64,000 nucleotides of DNA, taken from the NCBI GenBank assembly GCA_005405945.1, contig BJHW01000001.1, positions 4,278,001 to 4,342,000 on the forward strand, read 5' to 3'. The notes under the pieces are model-generated. The model had not been told where the DNA came from and did not search any database. It was given only the letters and a program-made list of their open reading frames with translations. Positions within the stretch are counted from its first letter, which is position 1, and the number at the start of each line of letters is the position of its first letter. The position numbers and the translations under genes are program-made. The DNA comes from Streptomyces violaceusniger (GTDB lineage Bacteria > Actinomycetota > Actinomycetes > Streptomycetales > Streptomycetaceae). Of the stretch, positions 8,270 to 16,698 are shown piece by piece.

Positions 8270-9151
8270 TCAGCGATCGTGGCCAACGGGTGCCAGCTGC
8301 CGGCTGAGCCTGAGCACGCCGTCGATCGTCCGGGGGTCGGTGCTTCCGCGGAAGGCGGGGACGGGGGTGGCCTCGGGGCCGATGAGCAGGCCGGTCCGAC
8401 CGTCGAGGGAGGCGTCGGTCGCGGCGACGATGGACGACCGGGCGGCCAGGGCCGCGGGTCCGGCGGTGGAGCGTTCGAAGGTCCGCCGGACCAGCGGCCA
8501 CAGCAGACGCAGCGCCGGGGAGACGATCTTCGGTGAGCGCATGGTGCCGTTGGTCAGGTCGGTCGCGGCCCCGCCGGGGTCGGCCGCGAAGACCGTGACA
8601 CCGCTGCCGCGCAGGCGCTCCGCCAGGTCCAGGGTGTAGGCGAGGTTGGCGAGCTTGGCCCGGCCGTACCAGTGGAAGCCGTAGTAGCCACCGGGCGGTT
8701 CGACGGCGTCGAAGGTGCGCTTGGCGGCGCGTATCGCACCGGAGCTGACGTTCACGATCCGGCTCGGTACGGCGGCGCGGAGCTGGTCGAGGAGCGATTC
8801 GGTCAGCAGGTACGGCGAGAGGTGGTTGACGGCGAACGTCGCCTCGATCCCGTCGACGGTCCGCTGCCGGTCCGCGAACATCGCACCCACGTTGTTGACC
8901 AGGACCTTCAGCGGGCCCTCGGCCGCGAGTCGGGCGGCGAGCGCCCGGACGTCGGCGAGGGACGCGAGGTCGGCCGCCATGAAGTGCGGCTCGCCGCCGG
9001 TCGTGACCCCGGCGAGCCGCTCGACCGCGCGGGCGCCGCGCTCGGCGTCGCGGCCCACCACGGTGACGGCGAACCCGCGCGCCGCCAGCCCCATCGCGGT
9101 CTCCAGACCGATCCCCCCGGTCCCCGCCGTCACGACCGCCCGCTGCTCCAT
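8270..9151 (-). CDS. Short-chain dehydrogenase/reductase
   Basis: NAD(P)-dependent oxidoreductase of 293 residues with a Rossmann fold. Cofactor motif TAGTGGIG near the N-terminus, NNVGA in the central strand, catalytic Ser in NVSSGA and the YGRAK (YxxxK) pair. It resembles the retinol-dehydrogenase/WW-oxidoreductase-like SDRs. I chose ATG 9151 because GGAGGG lies 7 bases upstream; the next in-frame ATG (9181) would sit against the operator. The gene follows a TetR gene on the same strand and has two perfect palindromes in its leader, so it is very likely the target of that regulator. The substrate is unknown. Confidence 0.9.
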   Translation of the reverse strand: MEQRAVVTAGTGGIGLETAMGLAARGFAVTVVGRDAERGARAVERLAGVTTGGEPHFMAADLASLADVRALAARLAAEGPLKVLVNNVGAMFADRQRTVDGIEATFAVNHLSPYLLTESLLDQLRAAVPSRIVNVSSGAIRAAKRTFDAVEPPGGYYGFHWYGRAKLANLAYTLDLAERLRGSGVTVFAADPGGAATDLTNGTMRSPKIVSPALRLLWPLVRRTFERSTAGPAALAARSSIVAATDASLDGRTGLLIGPEATPVPAFRGSTDPRTIDGVLRLSRQLAPVGHDR

Positions 9152-9182
9152 GGGTCTGCCCTCCGCCGCCTCGCCACCCATA

Positions 9183-9240
9183 ATCGGATAGCTATCCGAT
9201 TCGATGAGGGCACACTAGCACGACCGGATAGCTATCCGGT
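9183..9240 (-). promoter_or_regulatory. Twin perfect palindromic operators upstream of the SDR gene
   Basis: ATCGGATAGCTATCCGAT (9183-9200) and ACCGGATAGCTATCCGGT (9223-9240) are perfect 18-bp palindromes sharing the 14-bp core CGGATAGCTATCCG. Their centres are 40 bp apart. They lie between the TetR stop and the SDR start and are the obvious binding sites for the adjacent TetR protein. Confidence 0.85.
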
Positions 9241-9259
9241 TAGCAAGGTGAACCAGTCG

Positions 9260-9838
9260 TCAGCGCGGCGGACGCAGCCCCTCGAGGAGGACGTCGAGGT
9301 AGACCTCGGTGCGCTTCGGGTCGCTGTCGCCCGCACGTACGGCGTGCTCGATGCCGCAGAGCAGACGGCGCACATCGTCTGCCTCGACGTCCCGCCGGAT
9401 GGCGCCACTCCGGCGAGCCCGGTCGAGCAGGTGCGCGACGGCCCCGTCGAGCTCGGCCTTGAGCGCCGCGGTCCGCGCGTCGGTATCACTGGCGGATTCG
9501 AGAACGGCGGCGAAGCCGCTGTCGCCCAACGCGTGCAGGAGGGTAAAACGCAGCAGGCGGTACAGCCCCGCGAGGGCGTCCTCCTCGGCGGCCGCGGCCT
9601 GGGCCTCGTCGACCAGCTCCTGAAAGCGCTCGGTCGACAGCGCCTCCCACAGCGCGTGGCGATTGGGGAAGTGCCGATAGACGGTCCCCACGCCCACCCC
9701 GGCGAGCCGGGCGATGGCATTCAGCTGAAGCGAGTCATCACCGGCGGCCAACTGCTCGCGGGCGACCCGCAACACCCGAGCACGATTCCGCGCCGCATCC
9801 GCCCGCAGCCCCGGCTCCTGCTCGCCTTTCGATGTCAC
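9260..9838 (-). CDS. TetR-family repressor
   Basis: 192 residues from GTG 9838 (an earlier in-frame start at 9859 is possible; neither has a strong ribosome-binding site). The N-terminal helix-turn-helix shows LQLNAIARLAGVGVGTVYRHFPNRHALWEAL, followed by a TetR C-terminal ligand domain ending in a DVLLEGLRPPR helix. It is read in the same direction as the SDR gene, which starts about 110 bp further on. The twin palindromes between them suggest it represses the SDR gene as a dimer pair. Whether it also represses itself is not clear, because no palindrome is seen upstream of its own start. Confidence 0.9.
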   Translation of the reverse strand: MTSKGEQEPGLRADAARNRARVLRVAREQLAAGDDSLQLNAIARLAGVGVGTVYRHFPNRHALWEALSTERFQELVDEAQAAAAEEDALAGLYRLLRFTLLHALGDSGFAAVLESASDTDARTAALKAELDGAVAHLLDRARRSGAIRRDVEADDVRRLLCGIEHAVRAGDSDPKRTEVYLDVLLEGLRPPR

Positions 9839-9880
9839 GCGCCCAGCATAAGCCGCCACCCTCGGTCCGATGCTCCCCGC

Positions 9881-10263
9881 TCATGAGTGCTGTACAGCAA
9901 CGGTCACGTCGCCGGGATCAGGCAGCGCGGTCGGAGCCTCGTCGGTGTACCAGGAGTACTCCAGAGCCGATAGCCTCCCATCGCTCACCCATAGCAGCAG
10001 TTCGCCGACCAACTCTCCGGAGGAGTCCTTCACAGCGCCAGTAGCGGGGATCACACCGTTGGGGACCTCCGCAGGCGGAAAAGACTCGAGCACTTTGAGA
10101 TCCACGCTGGGCGAATCCCTCCCCAGCGACCGACGACACGCGTTGCTGGAACCTGCTGCCTCAATTGCTCAGCGCCGGGAAACCGCGCTGACAGGAGCTT
10201 GTTGAGTACATCGCTTTCAGCCGCTCGTAGATGCCTGGGCGGATGCTCGACTGCCGCCATCAT
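9881..10263 (-). CDS. Immunity-like protein coupled to the Rhs toxin, frameshifted
   Basis: The start ATG (10261-10263) overlaps the Rhs stop as ATGA and is preceded by GGAGGGAA, so translation is coupled to the toxin gene. The first frame reads DVLNKLLSARFPGAEQLRQQ then VPATRVVGRWG. The second continues DSPSVDLKVLESFPPAEVPN and GELLLWVSDGRLSALEYSWY then TDEAPTALPDP. The break lies in CCCTCCCC (10117-10124); one added base in the CCCC at 10121-10124 gives a continuous protein of about 127 residues. The DGRLSALEYxWxTDE pattern recurs in small actinobacterial proteins beside toxins, from memory. Position and coupling make it the likely cognate immunity protein; no experiment supports this. Confidence 0.7.
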
Positions 10264-13200
10264 TTCCCTCCGGGGAACTTGTCTTCGATGAACGCCGTAC
10301 CTACTCGCGGCACCCCCTTCACCATGGCTCCGCGAATCGTCACGACCTCGCCGTCGATCGTACGCTTGACCACAAACCCGCCAGCGTCCGGCAAGTCATC
10401 CTTTTCGCCCAAGCTATTAACGATGCGCCTGAATGCCTGTTCCCTACCTCCAGAATTCTTGACGATGTCCTCGAACCCGTGCTTCGGAGGGTCGATTACA
10501 TGCTCCAGCTTGCGCGGAGTGTTGTCCAGTTCGTAAGCCTTGTCCAGAGCCTCTTGTGGACAGCGCTGAAGACCGAGCGGATCAGCCCAGCCGAGCGAGT
10601 TGGTGACATACGCGTAATGGTTGGGGGCGGGGTCCAGGCCGAGGGGGTCTGGGGTGACGTAGCGGGCGGTCTCTGGGTCGTAGTGGCGGAAGTAGTTGTA
10701 GTACAGGCCCGTTTCCGGGTCGGCGTATTGGCCGGGGAAGCGGAGGGGGCAGTCAACGGCCGCCCGGCTGATCGGGGAGGGGAAGTGTGTTCCCCAGAGG
10801 GTGGTGCGGTGTTGCCAGGCCACGTCGCCGACAGGCGTGACCAACTCCGTTGGGGTGCCGACCAGGTCCGTGATGATGGCGTGGAAGCGCGGCGTGGTGT
10901 CGTCATCGGCGCCGGTGAATTTCTCTATGAGGGATTCGCCGGGCTCACGCACCAGTGGCGTGTGGTCGATTTGGGTCAGGGGGCGGTGGGTGTCCGGGGC
11001 GTAGTCCCAGGTGGTGTGCTTGCCTTCTTGGGTGGATTGCTCCGCAAGGCGGGTGTCTTCCCAGGTGAAGTCGATCGATTCGGCGATCGTGCCGTCTTCC
11101 GCCAGGCGCTGTTTCGAGATGCGGCGGCCGAGGGGGTCGTACGCGTAGTGCCAGTGGTCGCCGTCCGGAGTTGTCGCGTCCGTCAGGCGGTCTTCCGCGT
11201 TCCAGGTGTAGGTCCAGGTGCGGGTCTGGCCGTTGAGGAGTTTGCGGGTGCGGCGGGTCAGGCGGCCCTGGGCGTCGTGTTCGTAGGTGGTGCGGCCCGC
11301 GCGGTGGATCAGCGTGCCGGTGCACTCCCGATCTCCAGGTGAGGGATGAGCAGGGGCCGTGGCCTGCGTCAGGTTGCCCGCCGTGTCGTAGGCGTAGGTC
11401 TCGGTCCAGCCGTGGGCGTGGACCGCCGTCACACGGCCGACCGGGTCCAGGTCGAAGCGGCGGGTGCCGGAGGTGAGTTCGCGGATCTCGGTGAGGTAGC
11501 CGTCCGGGCGGTAGGCGTAGGAGCGGTGTTGGAGGATCCGGTCCACCTCGTTGCCACGGCCCTCAGCGATCGTCTGAGTGGTGAGGCGGTCTGCCCGGTC
11601 CCATGTCTGCGCCAGCGTCACGGACTCGCCGATGCGGCGTTCCGTCTCGCGGCCCGCCGCGTCATACGTGAAGGTCAGGGTGCCTGCCGTGCCCGTGGTC
11701 AGTTGAGTGGGGCGGCCCGACTCGTCGTAGGTCCAGGCACTCCTCACGCCCGAGGGCATCGTGCGTTCGGTGCGGCGGCCCACGGCGTCATACGCGTACG
11801 TCGTCGTCCGGCCGTTGACCGTCTCCGACAGGACTCGGCCCACCGCGTCCCGTTCGAGAGTCACCACTGAGTCGGCGTTGCTCGCCTGGGTCAGGGCGCC
11901 CTGCGCGTCGTAGGCATACGTCGTCCGTGCGCCCGCCTCGTCGCGTTGTTCCGTCGTGCGGCCCAACGCGTCCCGGGTGAAGCACAGCGTCTCGCCCGCC
12001 CCGTTGGTGCGGGACAGCAGGCCGCCCGCCGCATCGTGGGTGTAGCCGATGGTGCGGCCGCTGAAGTCGGTCTCGGAGGTGAGCCGGCCCGCCGGGTCGT
12101 AGGTGTAGGTCCAGGTCAGGCCCTGGGGGTTGGTGACCTTGGTCAGGCGCAGCTCGGTGTCGTAGGCGAAGGCGTACGTGGCGCCGTCCGGCTCCGTGCG
12201 GGTGGCCGGGACGTCGAAGTGGGTGGACGTCTGGTGGGTGGTGTGGCCCGCCGCGTCGGTGTGGGTGAGGAGGTTGCCCTCGCCGTCCCAGGTCCAGCTT
12301 TCCCGGGCGCCGTCCGGCTCCTCCCGCCACGCCGGTTTGCCCTCGGTCGTCCAGCCCATACGGGTGGTGTGGCCCAGCGGATCCGTCGCCTCCACCACCC
12401 GGCCGAAGGCGTCCCGGCGGACGCTCGTGGTGTGCCCCAGCGGATCCGTCACGGCGATGGGCAGCCCGGCCGGGTCCGGGGTCAGGCGCGTGGTGTTGCC
12501 CAGCGCGTCCGTGACCTCGGCCAGGTGGCCCCGCTCGGTGTAGCCGTAGACGGTGGTCGCCCCTACGGGGTCAGTCGTCGAGAGGAGATTCCCCGTGTCG
12601 TCGTACTCATGGCGCCACGTCCCGCCACCCGGCTCGGTGACCTCCACCGGCAGGCACAAGGCGTTGTACGTGGCCTCCGCCCGCGCCCCGTCCGGCAGGG
12701 TGACGCCGGTCAGGTTGCCGTCCTCGTCGTACGCGTAGCGGGTGGTACGGCCCAGGGGATCCGTCACCGCGACCTTACGGTCGCCGCGCGCGTCCCATTC
12801 CGTCAGCGTGGTGTGGCCCAGCGGATCGGTCTCCTCGATCAGCTGCCCGTCGGCGTTGTAGCGGTACGACGTGCGGTGGCCGAGCGAGTCCGTGTAGACC
12901 GTCGTCCGCGCCTCTTCGTCGTACTCCAGGCTGCCGTTGAAGACGCCGTCGCTGCCCTCGGTGCGCACCACCTTCCCGTCCGGCCCGTAGACGTACCGGA
13001 ACGACGTGCCGTTGCGGTCCGTCCAGGACGTCATCCGCCCCTCGCCGTCGTAGGTGAACCGCAGGGGTGTGCCGCTGGAGTTGATGGCCTCGGTGAGGTT
13101 GCCCGCCTCGTCGTAGCCGTAGCGCATCACCACCGTGCCGCCCTCACGGCCGCCCTCGGGCGCGTAGACCGACGGCGGCTCGTCGAGGAGCCGGAGCGCG

Positions 13201-14513
13201 GTGACCCGTTGGCCCTCGGTGTCGATGGCCAGGTAGTAGCCCCCGGAGTGGCGGATGGCCAGCGGGTTCCCGGCCGCGGCGCGTTCGATGTCGATGCGGG
13301 CGCCATTGCGGTCCTGGAGGCTCTCCAGGACCAGGTAGACCGCGCCCGGCTCCTCCGTGGCGGCGGGACGGACGAACGTCCGCACCACACCCGCCTCCGG
13401 ATCGGTGACCGTCATGACGCCGTCCGGCTTGCCGTCCCACTCCAGCGGCCACCGCGCGCCCTTCGAGGGCAGCGTCGGCACCCCCGGCTCCGGCACCGGA
13501 TACACCAGCCGCATCCCGTCCGCCGCGGCGAACACCGCGCCCTCCGCGTCGAGTTGGACCCTCTCGTCCAGCAGACTGGCCCACGTCGGGCCGAACCACA
13601 CCCCGCCCCGGTACGAGGACACATGGGTGCGCTCGAAGACCAGCGGCAGCGACCCCGGCAGCGTCAGATCGGTGTGCTCCATCAGCATCGCGCCGGTCGC
13701 GATGTCGATCGGCTCACCCGTGCACGGGCACTTCTTGGCCGGGCGTGCGGCCGGGCCTTCCTCGACGAGGTTCGGGCGCATCGAGGGCACCTTCGGCGGC
13801 TTGAGCAGGTCCGGGACGCCGGTGAGCTTCGGCATCACACCGGGCTTGAGCACCCCGAGCCCGGCGCCGAAGATCCCGCCGTCGATCATGCCGTCCTTGG
13901 CCGCCTGGTTGACCTCGTCCAGGCTGAAACCCTTCTGCTGCCCCAGGGCGATCTTCACCGGCTGCGCCACCGCCGCGTCGATCGTCACCGACAGCACACT
14001 GGTGAAGACCGCGCCCGTCAGCATCTCCGCCGCGATGACGGCGACCGATTCCTCCACGGCGACGCCCAGACCGGCGGCCATGGCGATGATCTCCGCCGCT
14101 ACACCATCGGAGGCGCCCCCGGTGACGATGGTCAGCAGCCCGCCGCCAACGAGTGCGACGGCATCGATGCTGATCTGCGTCCACAGCTTCTCGATCGCGT
14201 CATCGACCGTGTCGGCGAACTTGTCCAGCGCTTTGGCCATGTTCCGGGCGGACTTGGCGAGATTGCTCAGCCAGCCCTCGTCCTTGCCCTTGGCGTAACG
14301 CCCCCAGAAGGCCTCAAAGGCGTCGATCGCCTCACCCTTGTTGTGATGGATGAGCGTCGTGGCCGCCTTGTTGGTGGCAACCCGCACATCGTCCACGCTG
14401 TCGGCGAACGTCCGCCAGGCGTCCGCGGCGTGGCGCAGGGTGCCGGAGTTGGCGTCCGGCCACCACATGCCCAGCTTCATGAGGAGGGCTTTGGCCTTGT
14501 CCTCGATGCTCAC
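10260..14513 (-). CDS. Rhs-repeat polymorphic toxin with WXG100-like N-terminal domain
   Basis: 1417 residues. The N-terminal ~150 residues (MKLGMWWPDANSGTLRHAADAW, DSVDDVRVATNKAATTL) resemble a WXG100/LXG-like secretion domain. Ala/Gly-rich hydrophobic segments follow. Then comes a DUF6531-type start (KKCPCTGEPIDIATGAMLME, DLTLPGSLPLVFERTHVSS), many YD repeats (for example YDEAGNLTEA, YDAVGRRTER) and the Rhs core end GLYYNYFRHYDPETARYVTP then DPLGLDPAPNHYAYV. After ADPLGL the last ~95 residues are a distinct toxin tip with LEHVIDPPKHGFEDIVKNSG and VTIRGAMVKGVPRVGTAFI. I do not know its activity. GTG start 14513 overlaps the previous stop; the immunity-like gene follows. Likely exported by a type VII-type route and used in contact or kin competition. 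Confidence 0.9.
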   Translation of the reverse strand: MSIEDKAKALLMKLGMWWPDANSGTLRHAADAWRTFADSVDDVRVATNKAATTLIHHNKGEAIDAFEAFWGRYAKGKDEGWLSNLAKSARNMAKALDKFADTVDDAIEKLWTQISIDAVALVGGGLLTIVTGGASDGVAAEIIAMAAGLGVAVEESVAVIAAEMLTGAVFTSVLSVTIDAAVAQPVKIALGQQKGFSLDEVNQAAKDGMIDGGIFGAGLGVLKPGVMPKLTGVPDLLKPPKVPSMRPNLVEEGPAARPAKKCPCTGEPIDIATGAMLMEHTDLTLPGSLPLVFERTHVSSYRGGVWFGPTWASLLDERVQLDAEGAVFAAADGMRLVYPVPEPGVPTLPSKGARWPLEWDGKPDGVMTVTDPEAGVVRTFVRPAATEEPGAVYLVLESLQDRNGARIDIERAAAGNPLAIRHSGGYYLAIDTEGQRVTALRLLDEPPSVYAPEGGREGGTVVMRYGYDEAGNLTEAINSSGTPLRFTYDGEGRMTSWTDRNGTSFRYVYGPDGKVVRTEGSDGVFNGSLEYDEEARTTVYTDSLGHRTSYRYNADGQLIEETDPLGHTTLTEWDARGDRKVAVTDPLGRTTRYAYDEDGNLTGVTLPDGARAEATYNALCLPVEVTEPGGGTWRHEYDDTGNLLSTTDPVGATTVYGYTERGHLAEVTDALGNTTRLTPDPAGLPIAVTDPLGHTTSVRRDAFGRVVEATDPLGHTTRMGWTTEGKPAWREEPDGARESWTWDGEGNLLTHTDAAGHTTHQTSTHFDVPATRTEPDGATYAFAYDTELRLTKVTNPQGLTWTYTYDPAGRLTSETDFSGRTIGYTHDAAGGLLSRTNGAGETLCFTRDALGRTTEQRDEAGARTTYAYDAQGALTQASNADSVVTLERDAVGRVLSETVNGRTTTYAYDAVGRRTERTMPSGVRSAWTYDESGRPTQLTTGTAGTLTFTYDAAGRETERRIGESVTLAQTWDRADRLTTQTIAEGRGNEVDRILQHRSYAYRPDGYLTEIRELTSGTRRFDLDPVGRVTAVHAHGWTETYAYDTAGNLTQATAPAHPSPGDRECTGTLIHRAGRTTYEHDAQGRLTRRTRKLLNGQTRTWTYTWNAEDRLTDATTPDGDHWHYAYDPLGRRISKQRLAEDGTIAESIDFTWEDTRLAEQSTQEGKHTTWDYAPDTHRPLTQIDHTPLVREPGESLIEKFTGADDDTTPRFHAIITDLVGTPTELVTPVGDVAWQHRTTLWGTHFPSPISRAAVDCPLRFPGQYADPETGLYYNYFRHYDPETARYVTPDPLGLDPAPNHYAYVTNSLGWADPLGLQRCPQEALDKAYELDNTPRKLEHVIDPPKHGFEDIVKNSGGREQAFRRIVNSLGEKDDLPDAGGFVVKRTIDGEVVTIRGAMVKGVPRVGTAFIEDKFPGGK

Positions 14514-14893
14514 CGGCCGCCACCGTGACCCGGCCCGTCCTTCTTGGCCTTGGTGAACATGCCCTCGATGAGCTTGTCGTTGTCGACATGCCCGTCGGCC
14601 ATGTCGTTCACCGCCTCGTAGATGCTGGTCAGGCCGAGGACGAGAATGCCGGCCGCCGACTCGATGTGCTTCTGGTTCGGCTTGTACTGCTTGCCGAAGT
14701 CCTTACCCGGCTTGTCGTCCCCCCACGGCTCGCCATAGCCGTCCAGCGTCGAGATCAGCGTGGTCAGCGCCTCACTCAGCTTCACCGCCTGGTGGTGGAA
14801 CGTCGGCGCGACGGACTTGATGTCAGCCACCTTGATGTCCAGGACCTTGCCGTCGCCGTGCCCGCCGCCACTGTGCCCGCCGCCGCTGCCCAT
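14510..14893 (-). CDS. Small WXG100-like partner of the Rhs toxin
   Basis: 127 residues from ATG 14893, chosen for the GGGGGAGG seven bases upstream. After a Gly/His-rich start (MGSGGGHSGGGHGDG), the body is helical, with FHHQAVKLSEALTTLISTLD, then PWGDDKPGKDFGKQY, whose W-G turn between helices is the hallmark of WXG100/ESX-type proteins, and a second helix SAAGILVLGLTSIYEAVND. Its stop overlaps the Rhs GTG start (GTGA), so the two are co-translated. It likely pairs with the WXG-like N-terminus of the toxin for type VII-type secretion. No secretion-machine gene is visible in this window. Confidence 0.75.
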   Translation of the reverse strand: MGSGGGHSGGGHGDGKVLDIKVADIKSVAPTFHHQAVKLSEALTTLISTLDGYGEPWGDDKPGKDFGKQYKPNQKHIESAAGILVLGLTSIYEAVNDMADGHVDNDKLIEGMFTKAKKDGPGHGGGR

Positions 14894-15034
14894 GCGACGC
14901 CTCCCCCGCTGAGCGTTTGTCGTGCAAAGCTCCCAGGCTAGGGCGGCGACTCTCACAGACCGTTCAACGTGGCCTCTACAGCGAGTAAAGAGTGCTCACC
15001 TCGGCGCGCGCCCCGCTCCCCCTCCCGAGGTCCG

Positions 15035-15085
15035 TTGACGAAGCGGAACGTGGATCCGTATATTAATCGGAACGACGCTCCGCTT
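15035..15085 (+). promoter_or_regulatory. Sigma70-like promoter with inverted repeat upstream of the epimerase gene
   Basis: TTGACG (15035-15040), an 18-bp spacer and TATATT (15059-15064) make a good housekeeping-type promoter. Inverted arms AAGCGGA (15041-15047) and TCCGCTT (15079-15085) bracket the -10 and probable start site and could be an operator. GGAG (15112-15115) serves the ATG at 15125. The rest of the 231-bp gap from 14894 shows nothing else. Confidence 0.55.
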
Positions 15086-15124
15086 CTCGCGGAGCCGCAA
15101 CCGTGCCGTAAGGAGAGTTCAGGA

Positions 15125-16069
15125 ATGATTCTGGTCACCGGGGGGCTCGGCTTCATCGGCTCCCACACCGTGCAGGCCCTGCTGGACGCGGGCGAGGAGT
15201 GTGTGCTGGTCCAGCGCAGCTCCGCCGAGCCGCCGGTCGGGCGGTTTGACGCGCCGGTCGCGGTGGAGCGGGCCGACATCACCGATCTGAGCGCGCTGCT
15301 CGACGTCGGCACGCGCCACAAGATCACCGGCATCGTGCACCTCGCGGGGTCCATGCCCTGGCCGCCGGACCCCGAGCAGCCCATCGAGGCGACACGCACG
15401 GCGATCGGCGGCCTGCTCAACGTCCTCCAGGCCGCGCGCGACTGGGGCGTGCGGCGCGTGGGCGTCGCGAGCACGATCGGTGTCTACGGCGGCGGGACGG
15501 AGGCCGCGCTCACCGAGGACATGCCCGTGTCGCTGAGCTCGGGGCACCTCATCCCAACCTTCAAGAAGATCGGCGAACTGCTCAACGACCACCTGGCCGA
15601 CGCCACCGGCATCGAGATCATCAACTACCGCATCTCCGGGATCTGGGGGCCGCTCGAGCCCCACGGCCCGCTGTTCTTCGCCGCCCCCGAGCTCGTCCAC
15701 GCCGCCGTGCGCGGCACCGAGCCGGACCTCTCGCCCCTCCCGGCGCCCGCGTACGCGGAGGACGCGCTCGACCTGTGCTACGCGAAGGACGCGGGCCGGG
15801 CCATCGCGCTCCTCCAGCTCGCGGACCGCCTCAACCACCGCACCTACAACGTGGCCTCCGGCCGCGCCACGAGCAACGCCGAGATCATCGCCGCCATCAA
15901 GAAGGTCGTCCCCGACGCCCGGGTCGACCTCCCCACCGGCGGCACCACCCCGCCACGCCACCTCGACATCACCCGCATCCGGCAGGACACCGGCTACGAG
16001 CCCGCCTACGACACCGAGCGCGCGGTCGCCGAGTACATCGCCTGGCTGCGGGCGGGCAATGAGCGGTGA
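15125..16069 (+). CDS. NAD-dependent epimerase/dehydratase family protein
   Basis: 314-residue extended SDR. Starts MILVTGGLGFIGSHTVQALL with the GxxGxxG NAD-binding motif; VHLAGSMPWPP follows the central strand; VASTIGVYGGG supplies the active-site strand. The usual YxxxK tyrosine seems replaced: the expected region reads LIPTFKKIGELLNDH, so T/F stands where Y is normal while K is kept. That could mean altered chemistry or a misplaced alignment. The C-terminal part (RTYNVASGRATSNAEIIAAI) is typical of sugar-nucleotide or hydroxysteroid-type epimerases. Likely cytoplasmic; substrate unknown. It has its own promoter and is divergent from the toxin operon. Confidence 0.85.
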   Translation: MILVTGGLGFIGSHTVQALLDAGEECVLVQRSSAEPPVGRFDAPVAVERADITDLSALLDVGTRHKITGIVHLAGSMPWPPDPEQPIEATRTAIGGLLNVLQAARDWGVRRVGVASTIGVYGGGTEAALTEDMPVSLSSGHLIPTFKKIGELLNDHLADATGIEIINYRISGIWGPLEPHGPLFFAAPELVHAAVRGTEPDLSPLPAPAYAEDALDLCYAKDAGRAIALLQLADRLNHRTYNVASGRATSNAEIIAAIKKVVPDARVDLPTGGTTPPRHLDITRIRQDTGYEPAYDTERAVAEYIAWLRAGNER

Positions 16070-16089
16070 CCCAGCCCCGGAGTCCCGAG

Positions 16090-16683
16090 TCAGCGACGGG
16101 TGAGGTGGGTGAGCGTGACGCCGTTGGGGAAGGCCGTGCGCTCGGCGACGTCGAAGACGGTGGGATCGAAGGCGCCGTCGAAGGCCGGGATCCCGGCACC
16201 CGCGACGACGGGGTAGTTCTTGATCATCAGCTCGTCGATCTCCGGCAGCAGGGCGCCCGCGAGCCTGCCGCCACCGCAGAGCCATACGTCCAGCCCCGCA
16301 CCGCCCTCCCGCTTGAGCTCGCGCACGAGGGCGAGCGGGTCGCCCGGGACGACGGTGACGGCCGGATCGGTGTCGGGCTTGAGGGTGCTGGAGACCACGT
16401 ACTGGCGAAGATGGGCGTACGGGCTGGTGATCCCCGCGTCGAGGGCGGGGCGGTAGGCGCCGAGGCCCATGACGACGGTGTCGAAGTGCCGGTTGGGCGC
16501 GTCGGCCAGCCCGACCGCCGCGCGGTAGGCGGTCGGGACGGTCTCGGGAAACAGCGTGTTGGTCCAGGTCGAGTACGCGGCGGACTGCCGTTCGTCGCCG
16601 CTGGGGAAGAAGTCGTACTCGCCGTCGGGGCCCGCGATGCGGCCATCGAGCGTGACGGCGACGTAGTACACGAGCTTTCGCAT
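16090..16683 (-). CDS. Dihydrofolate reductase-like (RibD C-terminal domain) protein
   Basis: 197 residues from ATG 16683 (MRKLVYYVAVTLDGRIAGPD), with GGAG about nine bases upstream; an ATG at 16698 is possible. The fold is the RibD-C/DHFR-like one: VVMGLGAYRPAL after the first helix, YVVSSTLKP, and the nucleotide-binding DVWLCGGGRLAGALLPEIDE segment. These proteins are NADPH-dependent reductases or of unknown function, and often sit next to TetR genes, as here. It is divergent from the TetR gene at 16755, with a shared palindromic operator, so it is probably that regulator's target. True folate or riboflavin activity is not implied. Confidence 0.85.
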   Translation of the reverse strand: MRKLVYYVAVTLDGRIAGPDGEYDFFPSGDERQSAAYSTWTNTLFPETVPTAYRAAVGLADAPNRHFDTVVMGLGAYRPALDAGITSPYAHLRQYVVSSTLKPDTDPAVTVVPGDPLALVRELKREGGAGLDVWLCGGGRLAGALLPEIDELMIKNYPVVAGAGIPAFDGAFDPTVFDVAERTAFPNGVTLTHLTRR

Positions 16684-16698
16684 CTCTAATTGCTCCAT

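Noticed and set aside
9183..9240. att site or terminator
   Set aside because: The palindromes have no loop and no integrase nearby; spacing and position fit TetR operators far better.
11946..14528. An 860-residue open frame on the plus strand opposite the Rhs gene
   Set aside because: It is the complement of the Rhs coding frame, kept open by the extreme GC bias. It has Arg/Gly/Val-rich sequence with no fold, and the YD repeats on the other strand are clearly the real protein.
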